Shown here: one piece after another, positions 54,701 through 54,799 of the stretch
How positions within the stretch are numbered: the stretch's first letter is position 1
Layout of the letters: every line of letters begins with the position of its first letter
Assembly: GCA_023053575.1 (NCBI GenBank)
Contig: JAKZAP010000017.1
Coordinates: forward strand, 3,107,501-3,171,500
Length of the DNA: 64,000 nucleotides
Direction: 5' to 3'
DNA from: Branchinecta lynchi
Lineage: Eukaryota > Arthropoda > Branchiopoda > Anostraca > Branchinectidae
Made by a program: the position numbers and the translations under genes
The notes under the pieces: model-generated
The model's input: only the letters and a program-made list of their open reading frames with translations
What the model was told of the DNA's origin: nothing
Databases searched by the model: none

Positions 54701-54799
54701 AATGATTGGCAGTTTGGCCGCGGACTGCTGCAGTTTAGATCCTGCCTCTTTATTTTTCTCGTATAAATGTCTGTGACGCTTGAGCAATGTATCTCTGAC
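684..54799 (-). CDS. Ndae1: SLC4-family Na+-coupled bicarbonate transporter gene, 3' part (14 exons plus one tentative)
   Basis: This plasma-membrane transporter moves bicarbonate or carbonate with Na+ for pH regulation. Seen: exons at 54655-54799, 35269-35369, 34557-34742, 31937-32143, 28672-28814, 25358-25621, 19685-19850, 15577-15714, 12183-12428, 9522-9698, 8235-8413, 5663-5873, 3644-3751 and 1103-1228. They join into 799 codons with no stop, and phases match at every junction. Family signatures appear in the right order: [91 protein letters not shown] and [14 protein letters not shown]. The Asp in FMDQQIT is typical of Na+-coupled members, whereas AE-type exchangers carry Glu there. Four cysteines in the third extracellular loop, beginning CxC, also fit the NBC/NDCBE branch. 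Whether Cl- is counter-transported cannot be told from sequence. The first exons, start codon and promoter lie outside the window. Confidence 0.95.
744..1102. other. intron between exon 14 and the tentative last exon
   Basis: AT-rich sequence with a short perfect hairpin near 856-880 (GTTCACATTAAAGTAACAGT context) and a run of 8 A. A C-rich tract lies at 1070-1080. Nothing else is recognised. Confidence 0.5.
1103..1228 (-). CDS. Ndae1: SLC4 exon 14: last helix and start of C-terminal tail
   Basis: This exon gives 42 codons, fragment residues 758-799. It reads [20 protein letters not shown], then [20 protein letters not shown]. The arrangement of RKLLD followed by LDD-LPE is the standard end of the membrane domain and start of the cytoplasmic tail. 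The acceptor is TTTCTAG and the donor GTAATA. Both are phase 0. Confidence 0.92.
1250..1660. repeat. GC-rich hairpin repeat with poly-T
   Basis: The segment with 'tctcgccgttccccgagg' and its inverted partner at 1250-1420 recurs at 62150-62280, including 'attttgttcgaaac'. A related inverted piece lies at 1555-1650. A 22-base T/A tract lies at 1432-1453. Confidence 0.5.
1720..2060. repeat. imperfect direct repeat, about 225-bp spacing
   Basis: Stretches near 1736-1825 and 1962-2050 share the order 'aaggct-gataacc-gc-aggaa', then 'tttcc-gaagca'. The minus frame is open for 114 codons but repeats itself in the same way and resembles no protein I know, so I treat it as repeat DNA. From 2060 to 2385 I see only AT-rich sequence. 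Confidence 0.35.
2385..3612 (+). mobile_element. TE-A: 3' end of one copy followed by a nearly full copy
   Basis: Bases 2385-2550 are the 3' end of one TE-A copy (CAGACGGACAA stretch, then a 'cttacgttttg' end). A second copy in the same orientation starts at 2551 (AACAAGACCAAAGG) and runs to about 3612. Its body holds degenerate monomers with 'ttccggttt--gccggattccgg', then (ACGG)n at 3537-3560, then the 'cttacgttttgggat' end. Exon 13 follows directly at 3644. Confidence 0.7.
3644..3751 (-). CDS. Ndae1: SLC4 exon 13: helix 13
   Basis: This exon gives 36 codons, fragment residues 722-757. It reads [20 protein letters not shown], then [16 protein letters not shown], matching the penultimate membrane span of SLC4 proteins. 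The acceptor is an uninterrupted T/A tract ending in ACAG, and the donor is GTAAAG. Both sides are phase 0. No long open frame exists here, so only translation between splice signals shows it. Confidence 0.93.
3800..4400. repeat. TE-I fragment, possible LINE C-terminus and LINE 3' tail
   Basis: Bases 3835-3920 match TE-I. The minus frame 4071-4330 includes [20 protein letters not shown], reminiscent of the arginine-rich end of jockey/CR1-type ORF2 (weak). A (TTGA)n tail at 4328-4352 (minus) with 'ctagcttttagctatt' recurs at 32620 and 34390, marking a LINE 3' end. Confidence 0.4.
4555..5420. repeat. inverted-repeat complex
   Basis: Bases 4725-4840 and 4910-5025 are inverted copies (for example 'gctattcgagtgtgtgtcac' and its complement). 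The right arm recurs directly at 5250-5370, followed by the same 'ctacaacctcccc' flank at 5048 and 5390. A second inverted pair, 'cttactcggagcgccgccca' (4569) and its complement (5145), encloses it. This looks like a foldback element duplicated in place. From 5421 to 5662 nothing is recognised. Confidence 0.6.
5663..5873 (-). CDS. Ndae1: SLC4 exon 12: helices 10-12
   Basis: This exon gives fragment residues 651-721. It reads [39 protein letters not shown] and [14 protein letters not shown]. The first base completes Arg from the upstream exon, the exit is phase 0, and the donor is GTATGT. A decayed copy of its first half lies about 770 bp upstream in the preceding intron (6525-6636). Confidence 0.97.
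5930..6312 (+). mobile_element. TE-P copy (right part)
   Basis: This copy parallels 14775-15000 plus 15390-15560. Shared features in order are 'aatgcc', 'acttccgt', 'atgagtgttc', 'accggttctct', 'gccgagtt', 'gccgtggat' and 'tagtacgaggtgtgct'. No coding capacity was seen. Confidence 0.55.
6525..6636 (-). pseudogene. decayed partial duplicate of SLC4 exon 12
   Basis: This 112-bp stretch matches 5756-5867 of exon 12 with about 9 substitutions and no gaps. The frame is still open ([17 protein letters not shown] context), but conserved residues have changed: TP to RL, P to H, G to D and Y to H. The upstream end with the splice acceptor is missing, so it cannot be spliced like the original. Confidence 0.9.
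6721..7811. repeat. 545-bp head-to-tail tandem duplication
   Basis: Bases 6721-7265 and 7266-7811 differ at only about five substitutions or indels. The unit contains an inverted TE-R-like segment ('aaaagcgctaaaacgtcgtt') and no recognisable gene. Small open frames on both strands are duplicated with it. Confidence 0.95.
7812..8234. other. intron 11 remainder
   Basis: AT-rich sequence with a TE-I-like scrap at 8128-8150 ('gagcccaagctgactttgaaa', also at 14164). No other feature is recognised. Confidence 0.5.
8235..8413 (-). CDS. Ndae1: SLC4 exon 11: helices 9-10
   Basis: This exon gives fragment residues 592-650 plus two bases. It reads [36 protein letters not shown] and [14 protein letters not shown], the most conserved block of the family. 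It is phase 0 in and phase 2 out, with donor GTAAAC after AG of an Arg codon. Confidence 0.97.
8498..8612. repeat. small hairpin MITE
   Basis: The ends 'ctgttatgacccttttta' and 'aaaaagatgcataacaga' are imperfect inverted repeats around 'gtgttat' / 'ataacac'. The total is about 110 bp with no coding sequence. Confidence 0.5.
8757..9260 (-). mobile_element. 5'-truncated LINE, 3' end of reverse transcriptase ORF
   Basis: The minus frame contains [20 protein letters not shown] and [18 protein letters not shown], matching the LINE fragment at 27298-27915 ([20 protein letters not shown]). The 3' end reads through 'gcgggttacagataaatt' into (ACTT)n at 8757-8775. Frames are broken, so this is a dead copy. 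Confidence 0.75.
9285..9470 (+). mobile_element. LINE 3' end with (ATTC)n tail
   Basis: T-rich 3' UTR-like sequence ends in 'gtaataaattgattcattcattca'-type repeats (9445-9468), like other LINE tails in the window. No open frame. Confidence 0.4.
9522..9698 (-). CDS. Ndae1: SLC4 exon 10: helix 8 with Na+-coupled signature Asp
   Basis: This exon gives fragment residues 533-591. It reads [19 protein letters not shown], then [20 protein letters not shown] and [18 protein letters not shown]. The Asp of FMDQQIT matches Na+-coupled family members. To keep frame with the next exon (KGCGYHLDL), the exon must end at 9522 with donor GTTGGT. A better-looking GTATTT donor 4 bp downstream would break the frame. 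Confidence 0.94.
9754..9922. mobile_element. TE-G hairpin MITE
   Basis: The TIRs are CACTGTAAAA and its complement. The internal palindrome is 'tactgggattaa--ttatct'. It is homologous to the intact copy at 36205-36362. It lies 56 bp upstream of exon 10's acceptor. Confidence 0.75.
10015..10605 (+). mobile_element. 5'-truncated LINE (RT thumb region) with (AAT)n tail
   Basis: The open frame includes [17 protein letters not shown] and [20 protein letters not shown]. These align with [10 protein letters not shown] and [16 protein letters not shown] of the larger LINE at 39687. The frame then degenerates. The 3' end is (AAT)n at 10586-10603. Confidence 0.7.
10970..11165 (+). repeat. TE-R copy
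   Basis: Matches 56095-56290: 'cccttatgga', 'ataagcttct', 'tttttcgg' and 'gttacgcaac' in the same order. An inverted relative lies inside the 545-bp duplication. Function unknown. Bases 10606-10970 and 11165-11520 hold nothing recognised. Confidence 0.5.
11520..11875 (+). repeat. TE-Q copy
   Basis: Closely matches 52425-52795 in the same orientation, with shared 'acaccgt-aaacaatgag', 'ccaaatttcctaggtttgaa' and 'gcacgtagggagccaagg'. It has no long open frame. Bases 11876-12182 show nothing further. Confidence 0.6.
12183..12428 (-). CDS. Ndae1: SLC4 exon 9: rest of extracellular loop 3, helices 6-7
   Basis: This exon gives fragment residues 451-532. It opens with [13 protein letters not shown] (an NGT sequon and the fourth loop cysteine), then a helix with [18 protein letters not shown], then [20 protein letters not shown] and SGVHTPKLE. 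It is phase 0 on both sides. The acceptor is CTTTCAG and the donor GTAAGG. Confidence 0.96.
12548..12850 (-). mobile_element. probable LINE 3' end with (TTGA)n tail
   Basis: 'tcaatcaatcaatttattta' at 12553-12572 is a minus-strand tail. The adjoining 250 bp is AT-rich without a clear frame. Bases 12850-13300 hold no recognised feature. Confidence 0.35.
13303..13708. mobile_element. TE-C MITE copy 1
   Basis: The ends are AGTTGCGTTTTGCAGATACC and its complement (GCAAAAACGCAA). The interior has repeated 'gtggtatctgatacc' palindromes and a unique centre ('gtgagaaagaagttt'). The whole is open on the plus strand for 147 codons only because the palindromes avoid stops. It is flanked by 'aat' on both sides, a possible target duplication. 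Confidence 0.8.
14193..14561. mobile_element. TE-I foldback element
   Basis: The left end 'tttattcaaacaatgtttac' is exactly inverted at the right end (14540-14561). The arms continue through the 'ttcggcccttcttggcaagg' motif and a 'caatcctctggttcaacttc' motif. The middle carries an extra copy of about 85 bp of the right arm. A partial copy lies at 28338-28480. Confidence 0.85.
14590..15560 (+). mobile_element. TE-P element, interrupted by an A-tailed insert
   Basis: Left part: 'atcacaaatccga', 'tcaagcc' and 'gggtaactaga-tgtc' motifs shared with 28930, 32700, 50200, 55380 and 63270. Right part: 'gccgtggat' to 'tagtgcgaggtgtgcttt'. The insert at 15005-15383 splits it. The right end stops about 17 bp from the exon 8 donor. 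Confidence 0.65.
15005..15383 (-). mobile_element. retroposed insert with poly-A and 12-bp target duplication
   Basis: The insert is flanked by AAGACCGGTTCT at 14993-15004 and 15384-15395. On the minus strand it ends in about 17 A, as expected for LINE-mediated retroposition. The 360-bp body matches nothing else in the window and has no long frame. It may be a SINE or a processed copy of an untranslated region. Confidence 0.85.
15577..15714 (-). CDS. Ndae1: SLC4 exon 8: DIDS motif and start of extracellular loop 3
   Basis: This exon gives fragment residues 405-450. The start, [16 protein letters not shown], holds KLFK, a K-x-x-K pattern at the site where inhibitor-sensitive SLC4 members carry their stilbene-reactive lysines. 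The loop follows with two NCT glycosylation sequons and three of the four loop cysteines, two arranged as CTC. Borders are phase 0, with donor GTATGT. A TE-P element ends only about 17 bp inside the downstream intron. Confidence 0.92.
15792..15990. mobile_element. TE-C fragment
   Basis: 'ttgcagatgccatggtat', 'gtcgtttctgcagttcccat', then 'tttcgaagtcacccgaaaag' match one half of TE-C, with an end truncated. Confidence 0.6.
16160..16530 (-). pseudogene. MULE-type transposase fragment
   Basis: The minus frame reads [20 protein letters not shown], then [20 protein letters not shown]. The arrangement of a -GTE- segment, then WF-DGTF-VP-FYQ-IHV, is the N-terminal part of the DDE domain of MULE transposases, as found in FLYWCH-linked proteins. 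The Asp of DGTF would be the first catalytic residue. The frame ends in unrelated sequence with no second or third catalytic residue, and no terminal repeats were seen. It is a relic. The N-terminal half of the 124-codon frame is not recognised. Confidence 0.7.
16561..17300. other. intron 7 stretch with G tracts
   Basis: G-rich runs lie at 16734-16815, including 15 G. At 17075-17240 a segment with 'gtttccgcggcc' is internally repeated and shares 'acaat-gtgtttccgcg' with 17850-17910. No gene is recognised. Confidence 0.5.
17306..17630. mobile_element. TE-C MITE copy 2 (degenerate)
   Basis: Same order as copy 1: 'tgcagataccatgctatct', 'gtcgtttttgcagttatcg', centre 'tttgtcaaattggtgggaaa', then inverted 'accacggtagctgcagaaa'. 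Ends are worn. Bases 17640-18117 hold nothing recognised beyond a polymorphic 'gtttccgcg' repeat. Confidence 0.75.
18118..18369 (-). pseudogene. nuclear mitochondrial insert: cytochrome b fragment
   Basis: On the minus strand about 84 codons read as cytochrome b without a frameshift: [40 protein letters not shown], then [16 protein letters not shown]. The Trp of EWYF is TGA, and ATA falls where Met or Ile is expected, so the piece uses the invertebrate mitochondrial code. It cannot be a nuclear gene. Sequence beyond both ends is unrelated. The open, well-preserved frame suggests recent transfer. Confidence 0.93.
18524..19580. mobile_element. TE-D MITE copy 1, carrying a nested element
   Basis: The ends (variant TACTGTCAGAA... 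at left, ...TTCTGACAGTG at right) continue as inverted repeats with GACAACACAAGGATGCG and 'gcggtttcaacagacaat'. The core has 'attatgcatgaaattttatg'. A 760-bp element at 18703-19462 splits it. Without that insert it would be about 290 bp, close to the 339-bp copy at 33367. Confidence 0.85.
18703..19462. mobile_element. 760-bp element with AGCCGC ends and TAA target duplication
   Basis: The inverted ends are AGCCGCTTTTACATTG and CAATGTGAAAGCGGCT. TAA lies on both sides (18700-18702 and 19463-19465), the duplication typical of PIF/Harbinger transposons. Inside are repeated 'ggaattcctttc' motifs and two copies of 'caagttctattcttg'-like sequence, but no transposase. It is non-autonomous, and superfamily is inferred from the 3-bp duplication only. 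Confidence 0.75.
19685..19850 (-). CDS. Ndae1: SLC4 exon 7: transmembrane helices 4-5
   Basis: This exon gives fragment residues 349-404. It reads [19 protein letters not shown], then [20 protein letters not shown] and TIFIYN. The VATDAS and YITRFTEE motifs are SLC4-specific. One base completes the Glu codon from the upstream exon, and the exon ends phase 0 at donor GTGAGT. Confidence 0.96.
19851..20615. other. intron 6 stretch without recognised features
   Basis: AT-rich sequence with an A run at 20290 and a CT-rich part at 20300-20400. No repeat seen elsewhere in the window and no convincing frame. Confidence 0.5.
20880..20950 (-). repeat. tRNA-like sequence inside TE-B
   Basis: On the minus strand 'tagttcagtggtagaata' fits a tRNA D-arm and A box. 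A 'gactgttaacc' anticodon-loop-like stretch (GTT, Asn) follows, then a poor B box ('ggttatcccgcg'). A second partial copy lies at 21190-21225. Acceptor pairing is absent, so it is a relic or SINE piece, not a working tRNA gene. Confidence 0.4.
22799..22823. repeat. (ATT)n microsatellite
   Basis: About eight ATT units within the right part of TE-B. Confidence 0.9.
23020..23160 (-). mobile_element. LINE 3' end with (GAATT)n tail
   Basis: 'aattcaattcaattcaattt' at 23028-23044 is a minus-strand tail, next to short AT-rich UTR-like DNA. Confidence 0.4.
23160..24360 (-). mobile_element. 5'-truncated LINE with reverse transcriptase (jockey/CR1-type)
   Basis: The minus frame 23278-24183 (301 codons) has [20 protein letters not shown], the YVDD catalytic box (KYVDDLSL), [17 protein letters not shown] and [14 protein letters not shown]. 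Upstream in another frame lies the A-box [14 protein letters not shown] with its catalytic Asp. One frameshift near 24235 separates them. The endonuclease and 5' end are missing, so the copy is inactive. Orientation is the same as the host gene. Confidence 0.88.
24366..24600 (-). mobile_element. second LINE fragment: ORF C-terminus and tail
   Basis: The minus frame reads [20 protein letters not shown], then [12 protein letters not shown] and stop, typical of the conserved last residues of CR1/jockey ORF2. A tail with repeated 'gattttgattt' follows. It abuts the previous LINE. Similar AT-rich UTR-like DNA continues to about 24790. Confidence 0.7.
24790..25357. other. intron 6 remainder next to exon 6
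   Basis: No gene is recognised. A 21-base A tract lies at 25300-25320 about 40 bp from the exon 6 donor. Confidence 0.5.
25358..25621 (-). CDS. Ndae1: SLC4 exon 6: transmembrane helices 1-3
   Basis: This exon gives fragment residues 261-348 plus two bases. After YPSDFKDAM comes helix 1 with [17 protein letters not shown], then [12 protein letters not shown], helix 2, and [17 protein letters not shown]. The last is the half-helix that lines the ion site in the UraA-like fold. The acceptor TTTATAG supplies one base of a split Trp codon. The donor GTGAGT leaves GA of a Glu codon. Confidence 0.97.
26012..26300 (-). mobile_element. LINE 3' end with (AAT)n tail
   Basis: Starts at (ATT)n, then 'atttgtaacccatc', the LINE 3'-terminal motif also at 8772, 27180, 28850 and 30815. 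The adjoining minus frame ([20 protein letters not shown]) is repeat-derived and unidentified. Confidence 0.5.
26338..26940. mobile_element. TE-F MITE split by a second TE-F
   Basis: The outer copy has left half 26338-26451 and right half 26748-26940, each with one TE-F end. Joined, they align with the uninterrupted copy at 36496-36808. Confidence 0.8.
26452..26747. mobile_element. inner TE-F MITE, complete
   Basis: The ends are CCCGATGAAAAATTTGTAGC and its complement (AAATTTTTCATCGGG). The body has many 'gtagcatccag' variants. It sits inside the outer copy with CA on both sides. No coding capacity. Confidence 0.85.
27150..27915 (-). mobile_element. 5'-truncated LINE, C-terminal part of ORF2
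   Basis: The frame has [56 protein letters not shown] and [16 protein letters not shown], typical of the RT thumb and downstream region. The 3' part ends 'gtgggttataaatata' and then (ACTT)n. The YxDD box is missing. Inactive. Confidence 0.82.
28080..28640. mobile_element. several TE-I pieces
   Basis: Pieces at 28085-28170, 28265-28320, 28338-28480 and 28530-28620 all carry 'ttggcaagggtcct' or its complement 'aagaagggccgaaatat' with 'tcagctgacgtatccg'. Orientation alternates, as if several foldbacks broke up in place. They lie just beyond the exon 5 donor. Confidence 0.65.
28672..28814 (-). CDS. Ndae1: SLC4 exon 5: acidic linker into the first membrane helix
   Basis: This exon gives fragment residues 214-260 plus two bases. 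A strongly acidic stretch ([15 protein letters not shown]) leads to [20 protein letters not shown], the conserved membrane-proximal segment before helix 1. The donor GTAAGC splits the TGG codon, which the next exon completes. The frame differs from the longest open frame here, so a simple ORF search misses it. A poly-G tract lies about 7 bp beyond the donor. Confidence 0.93.
28840..29180. repeat. LINE 3' end and TE-P left part
   Basis: 'gtatttatttgtgacccagt' at 28842 is the conserved LINE 3' motif (minus). Bases 28930-29180 match TE-P in reverse ('tgataggacagtctagttac'). Confidence 0.5.
29543..30009. mobile_element. TE-H: long foldback with arms of about 220 bp
   Basis: Left arm 29543-29771 and right arm 29792-30009 are inverted copies with few mismatches, around a 20-base loop. 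Outer ends are TTGGCCATATTCCTG and its complement. Both arms are non-coding. A transcript would fold into a long double-stranded RNA. TE-P-like motifs continue outside to about 30250. Confidence 0.9.
30288..30520 (-). mobile_element. TE-K copy
   Basis: Bounded by 'aggggcgtcacgtatgggg' and 'ccccaacgcctctg'. The interior is degenerate short repeats of 'aaaaacagtcg'. Copies at 32292 and 37190. Confidence 0.6.
30792..30945 (-). mobile_element. LINE 3' end with (ATT)n tail
   Basis: 'aataataataatttatttat' then 'gacccactgcataag', the same terminal arrangement as other LINE tails. From 30945 to 31936 only AT-rich intron was seen. Confidence 0.5.
31937..32143 (-). CDS. Ndae1: SLC4 exon 4: cytoplasmic band-3 domain, C-terminal part
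   Basis: This exon gives fragment residues 145-213. It carries [39 protein letters not shown] and [17 protein letters not shown], all near-invariant in Na+-coupled SLC4 proteins. It is phase 0 on both sides. The acceptor is TTGTAG and the donor GTAGGT. The exon ends at PSQ, the same place as the boundary with the acidic linker in relatives. Confidence 0.96.
32292..32590 (+). mobile_element. TE-K copy with GCAGAGGCGT ends
   Basis: Begins 'gcagaggcgttactagcc' and ends 'gtcgtgacgcccctgc', inverted ends of about 12 bp. The interior has about seven units of 'aaaaatcgact-ttt', then 'gcggcacttcgcgccg' and a C/G-rich block. Confidence 0.65.
32620..33130. repeat. LINE tail and TE-P left part (reverse)
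   Basis: 'caatcaatcaaatttaattc' at 32622 is a LINE tail. Bases 32700-33130 match TE-P in reverse ('gcgataggacaatcta', 'cttgaagacccgctgaaaat', 'ccacgtgatttgtggcacct'). Confidence 0.5.
33367..33705. mobile_element. TE-D MITE copy 2 (uninterrupted)
   Basis: Starts CACTGTAAGAAGTTT and ends AAACTTGTGACAGTG. The inner inverted motifs are 'gacaacacaaggatgc' and 'gcatccttgtgttgtc'. At 339 bp it is the best reference for the size of this family. Confidence 0.85.
33835..34085. repeat. TE-I pieces
   Basis: 'cttcagcccaagctgactgc' occurs twice (33838 and 34044), with 'ggcccttctttgcaagggtt' between. Confidence 0.6.
34300..34432 (+). mobile_element. LINE 3' end with (GATT)n tail
   Basis: 'tctagcttttagctatttag' followed by 'gattgattgattt'. 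The same end occurs in reverse at 4328 and 32620. Confidence 0.55.
34557..34742 (-). CDS. Ndae1: SLC4 exon 3: cytoplasmic band-3 domain core
   Basis: This exon gives fragment residues 83-144. The protein reads [20 protein letters not shown], then [18 protein letters not shown], among the most conserved stretches of the SLC4 cytoplasmic dimerisation domain. Both borders are phase 0, with donor GTAAGT and acceptor TTTCAG. The acceptor lies only about 13 bp from the tail of a tRNA-headed SINE at 34757-34870, which may supply the intron end sequence. Confidence 0.95.
34757..34870 (-). mobile_element. tRNA-headed SINE next to exon 3
   Basis: Minus strand: 'gttagagtgcctgccatata', then 'gggttcgaatcccggc' (a perfect B box), then 'gaggagcattttt' and an AT-rich tail. 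The last part is shared with the SINE at 36005-36121. The tail ends about 13 bp before the exon 3 acceptor. Confidence 0.65.
35269..35369 (-). CDS. Ndae1: SLC4 exon 2: variable Gly/Asn/Ser-rich linker
   Basis: This exon gives fragment residues 49-82. Two bases complete a codon split with the upstream exon, followed by [18 protein letters not shown] and [11 protein letters not shown]. The low-complexity linker joins the two cytoplasmic subdomains in this family and is poorly conserved, so the call rests on position, phase (1 in, 0 out), GT-AG borders and the perfect continuation into the next exon. Confidence 0.85.
35590..35990. other. intron stretch with a TE-I scrap
   Basis: 'gcccttgccaagaagggccg' at 35612 is TE-I. 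The rest is AT-rich with no recognised feature. Confidence 0.5.
36005..36121 (-). mobile_element. tRNA-headed SINE (Thr-like head)
   Basis: Minus 36047-36121 reads as a tRNA: 'tagctcagtggtagagc' (D-arm and A box), an anticodon loop CTTGTAA (TGT, Thr) and 'gggttcaaatcccg' (T-arm and B box). The anticodon stem and acceptor are mispaired, and 'gaggagcatttt' plus an AT-rich tail follow, as in the copy at 34757. It is a SINE or pseudogene rather than a functional tRNA. Confidence 0.65.
36205..36362. mobile_element. TE-G hairpin MITE, intact, TA target duplication
   Basis: This 158-bp element has CACTGTAAAAA ends and is almost wholly palindromic ('gcagtatttgctactgggat' and its complement), flanked by TA on both sides. 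The TA duplication suggests mobilisation by a Tc1/mariner-type transposase (inference). Confidence 0.85.
36496..36808. mobile_element. TE-F MITE, complete, TA target duplication
   Basis: The ends are CCTGATGAAAAATTTGTAGC and AAATTTTTCATCGGG, with TA at 36494-36495 and 36809-36810. The body carries 'agtagcatcc' variants as in 26452-26747. Confidence 0.85.
37190..37432 (+). mobile_element. TE-K copy 3
   Basis: A G-run start, 'accgactgttt' / 'aaaaatcgac' short repeats, 'gcggcacttcccgccg', and an end 'gtggcgcctctg'. From 37433 to 38560 nothing else was recognised, apart from a C run at 37738. Confidence 0.6.
38703..39565 (+). mobile_element. TE-A copy inside TE-D
   Basis: Starts AACAAGACC-AAAGG and GATGGGATCCCAAAAA. 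The body has worn monomers with 'ttccggt' / 'ccggattccgg'. The 3' end has a short ACAGACAGACGGAC block, then 'ttacgttttgggatcccaaa'. Confidence 0.8.
39687..40843 (+). mobile_element. 5'-truncated LINE with intact RT C-terminal two thirds
   Basis: The frame carries [14 protein letters not shown] (catalytic Asp), [16 protein letters not shown], the GYADDVL catalytic box, [12 protein letters not shown] and [10 protein letters not shown], ending PWATILRQ and stop at 40675. A short UTR and (ATAC)n tail (40811-40838) follow. ACATTT borders both sides, consistent with target duplication. The 5' end with the endonuclease is missing. An upstream ATG at 39440 belongs to the TE-A element, so the 411-codon open frame is a chimera of three elements. 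Confidence 0.88.
40945..41060 (+). repeat. TE-I piece
   Basis: 'gggcccttgccaagagggg' and 'cagttgacgtatccgtgcac', then 'gtctgcttcggctgaagg'. Directly follows the TE-D right end. From 41060 to 41696 only AT-rich intron was seen. Confidence 0.55.
41697..41813 (-). other. candidate cassette exon of the SLC4 gene (117 nt, phase 1-1)
   Basis: On the minus strand a T-rich tract and AAAG precede 39 open codons, which end at a good donor (CCTG followed by GTATGA). Entry and exit phases are both 1, exactly what is needed between the exons at 54655 and 35269. Inclusion would therefore add 39 residues (a His/Pro-rich start, [15 protein letters not shown], then a Ser-rich part) without a frameshift. The stretch matches no repeat family I recognise in the window. 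Vertebrate Na+-coupled SLC4 genes also use optional exons in this linker. Against it: the acceptor is AAAG rather than CAG, and the open frame is short enough to arise by chance. Confidence 0.35.
41960..42137 (+). mobile_element. LINE 3' end
   Basis: Ends 'gatcaataaaaatatccatc' and 'tatatatac'. A related end with 'aaacatctatctatctat' lies at 44932-45058. Coding part absent. Confidence 0.4.
42655..42860 (-). mobile_element. LINE 3' end with (TTATC)n tail
   Basis: 'agataagataagatttattc' at 42656 (minus tail). The adjoining DNA is AC-rich. Confidence 0.35.
43000..43385 (+). mobile_element. LINE C-terminal scrap and 3' end
   Basis: A short plus frame ends QFFLPEPV and stop, followed by AT-rich UTR, 'aaagcaggtcacaaataaat' (the conserved 3' motif, plus strand) and AAATA repeats. 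From 43390 to 44100 nothing is recognised. Confidence 0.45.
44104..44931 (-). mobile_element. TE-A copy, truncated
   Basis: Starts 'tttttgggatcccaaaacg', then (GTCC)n at 44160-44187, then monomers with 'cggaatccggccaaaaccgg' at about 135-bp spacing. It is cut at 44931 by a LINE 3' end. Confidence 0.8.
44932..45058 (+). mobile_element. LINE 3' end with (ATCT)n tail
   Basis: 'ccgagacatggggacagcag' to 'aaacatctatctatctat'. It cuts the TE-A copy, so it inserted later. Confidence 0.5.
45255..45860. repeat. two local duplications
   Basis: Bases 45255-45335 and 45345-45425 share 'gtagaatttcgagtgtagcc' and 'aactaggtagtat'. Bases 45495-45660 and 45715-45865 share 'ggggatc', 'ggtgcttc-a-tttcca', 'gtcaaattc' and 'gacgagt'. 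No gene is recognised. Bases 45866-46359 hold a G-rich tract at 46105 only. Confidence 0.55.
46360..47327 (-). mobile_element. TE-A copy, both ends present
   Basis: 'ttttggggtcccaaaacgta', (GTCT)n at 46414-46432, worn body, then 'gggatcccattgaaaccttt' and 'ggtcttgtt'. A (TA)n block lies at 46608-46626. Bases 47328-47860 hold nothing recognised. Confidence 0.75.
48549..49125. mobile_element. TE-C MITE copy 3 with expanded array
   Basis: The ends AGTTACGTTTTTGCAGATGC and GCAAAAACGCAACT are inverted. The right half holds the array at 48841-49105. Flanking 'aat' on both sides may be the target duplication. Confidence 0.85.
48841..49105. repeat. six tandem 43-bp units
   Basis: The motif 'gataactgcaaaaacg' recurs at 48846, 48889, 48933, 48976, 49019 and 49062 (period 43, one step of 44). 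Each unit also has GTGGTATCAGATACCACG-like dyad symmetry, so each can form a hairpin. Other TE-C copies have only one or two units. Confidence 0.95.
50190..51010. repeat. TE-P scrap and ATTCGGTA-rich stretch
   Basis: Bases 50205-50255 match TE-P ('gtgaccagattgtcctatct'). Between about 50750 and 51000 the word ATTCGGTA (or close variants) occurs about eight times in irregular spacing, with 'tagctatcacgaac' twice. No gene is recognised. Confidence 0.5.
51100..51300 (+). repeat. TE-M copy
   Basis: 'ttccgcctgcagcgcttttc', 'gaaacattaaacgctagaa' and 'aaatatggcaggaaaaagc' parallel 59240-59470 and 59575-59780. Confidence 0.5.
51657..52090 (+). mobile_element. TE-A copy, 3' truncated
   Basis: Starts AACAAGACCAAAGG-like and GATGGGATCCCAAAAA. 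The monomers carry 'ccggttt-aaccggatttcg'. It lacks the (ACGG)n block and palindromic end. 'cgtagcgaatctgtagctt' follows, also found at 51530. Confidence 0.75.
52190..52325. mobile_element. TE-L MITE
   Basis: The ends CCGTATCCAGG and CCTGGATACG are inverted. Near the left end lies a run of 13 C. A second copy begins at 63911 and runs off the window. Confidence 0.7.
52425..52795 (+). repeat. TE-Q copy 2
   Basis: Parallels 11520-11875 over about 350 bp with small indels. Confidence 0.6.
52980..53650. repeat. three imperfect repeats, one interrupted by a MITE
   Basis: 'agggggcaagaaagcta-gcc' and 'agaaagtgtc-gtcg-agat' occur at 53115-53150 and 53462-53502, with a third worn copy near 53660. 'tctgggtggcaacaa' occurs at 53381 and 53545. 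A MITE at 53169-53356 sits between. Confidence 0.6.
53169..53356. mobile_element. 188-bp hairpin MITE, TAA target duplication
   Basis: The ends GGGTGAGTCTTCACC and GGTGAAGACCGGACT are imperfect inverted repeats extending into 'ttccggaatctggg'. TAA lies on both sides (53166-53168 and 53357-53359), and the uninterrupted neighbour at 53515 reads through the site. This is consistent with a PIF/Harbinger-type origin. Confidence 0.75.
54068..54432. mobile_element. TE-C MITE copy 4
   Basis: 'ttgttgcagataccatggta', palindromic 'ggtatctgataccacggt', centre 'gtcaaataggtcagaaagaa', right end 'acagcaaaaacgcaactaa'. It lies about 220 bp beyond the exon 1 donor. Bases 54433-54654 hold nothing else. Confidence 0.8.
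54655..54799 (-). CDS. Ndae1: SLC4 exon 1 of window: end of first cytoplasmic subdomain
   Basis: This exon gives residues 1-48 of the reconstructed fragment plus one base. It starts [11 protein letters not shown] and carries [13 protein letters not shown], both hallmarks of the SLC4 N-terminal cytoplasmic domain just before the variable linker. The acceptor is a T-run followed by AG. The donor is GTAAGT after one base of a split codon (phase 1). The preceding family exon, with the conserved core of the band-3 domain, was not found up to 64000. The next certain exon is 19.3 kb away. Confidence 0.93.
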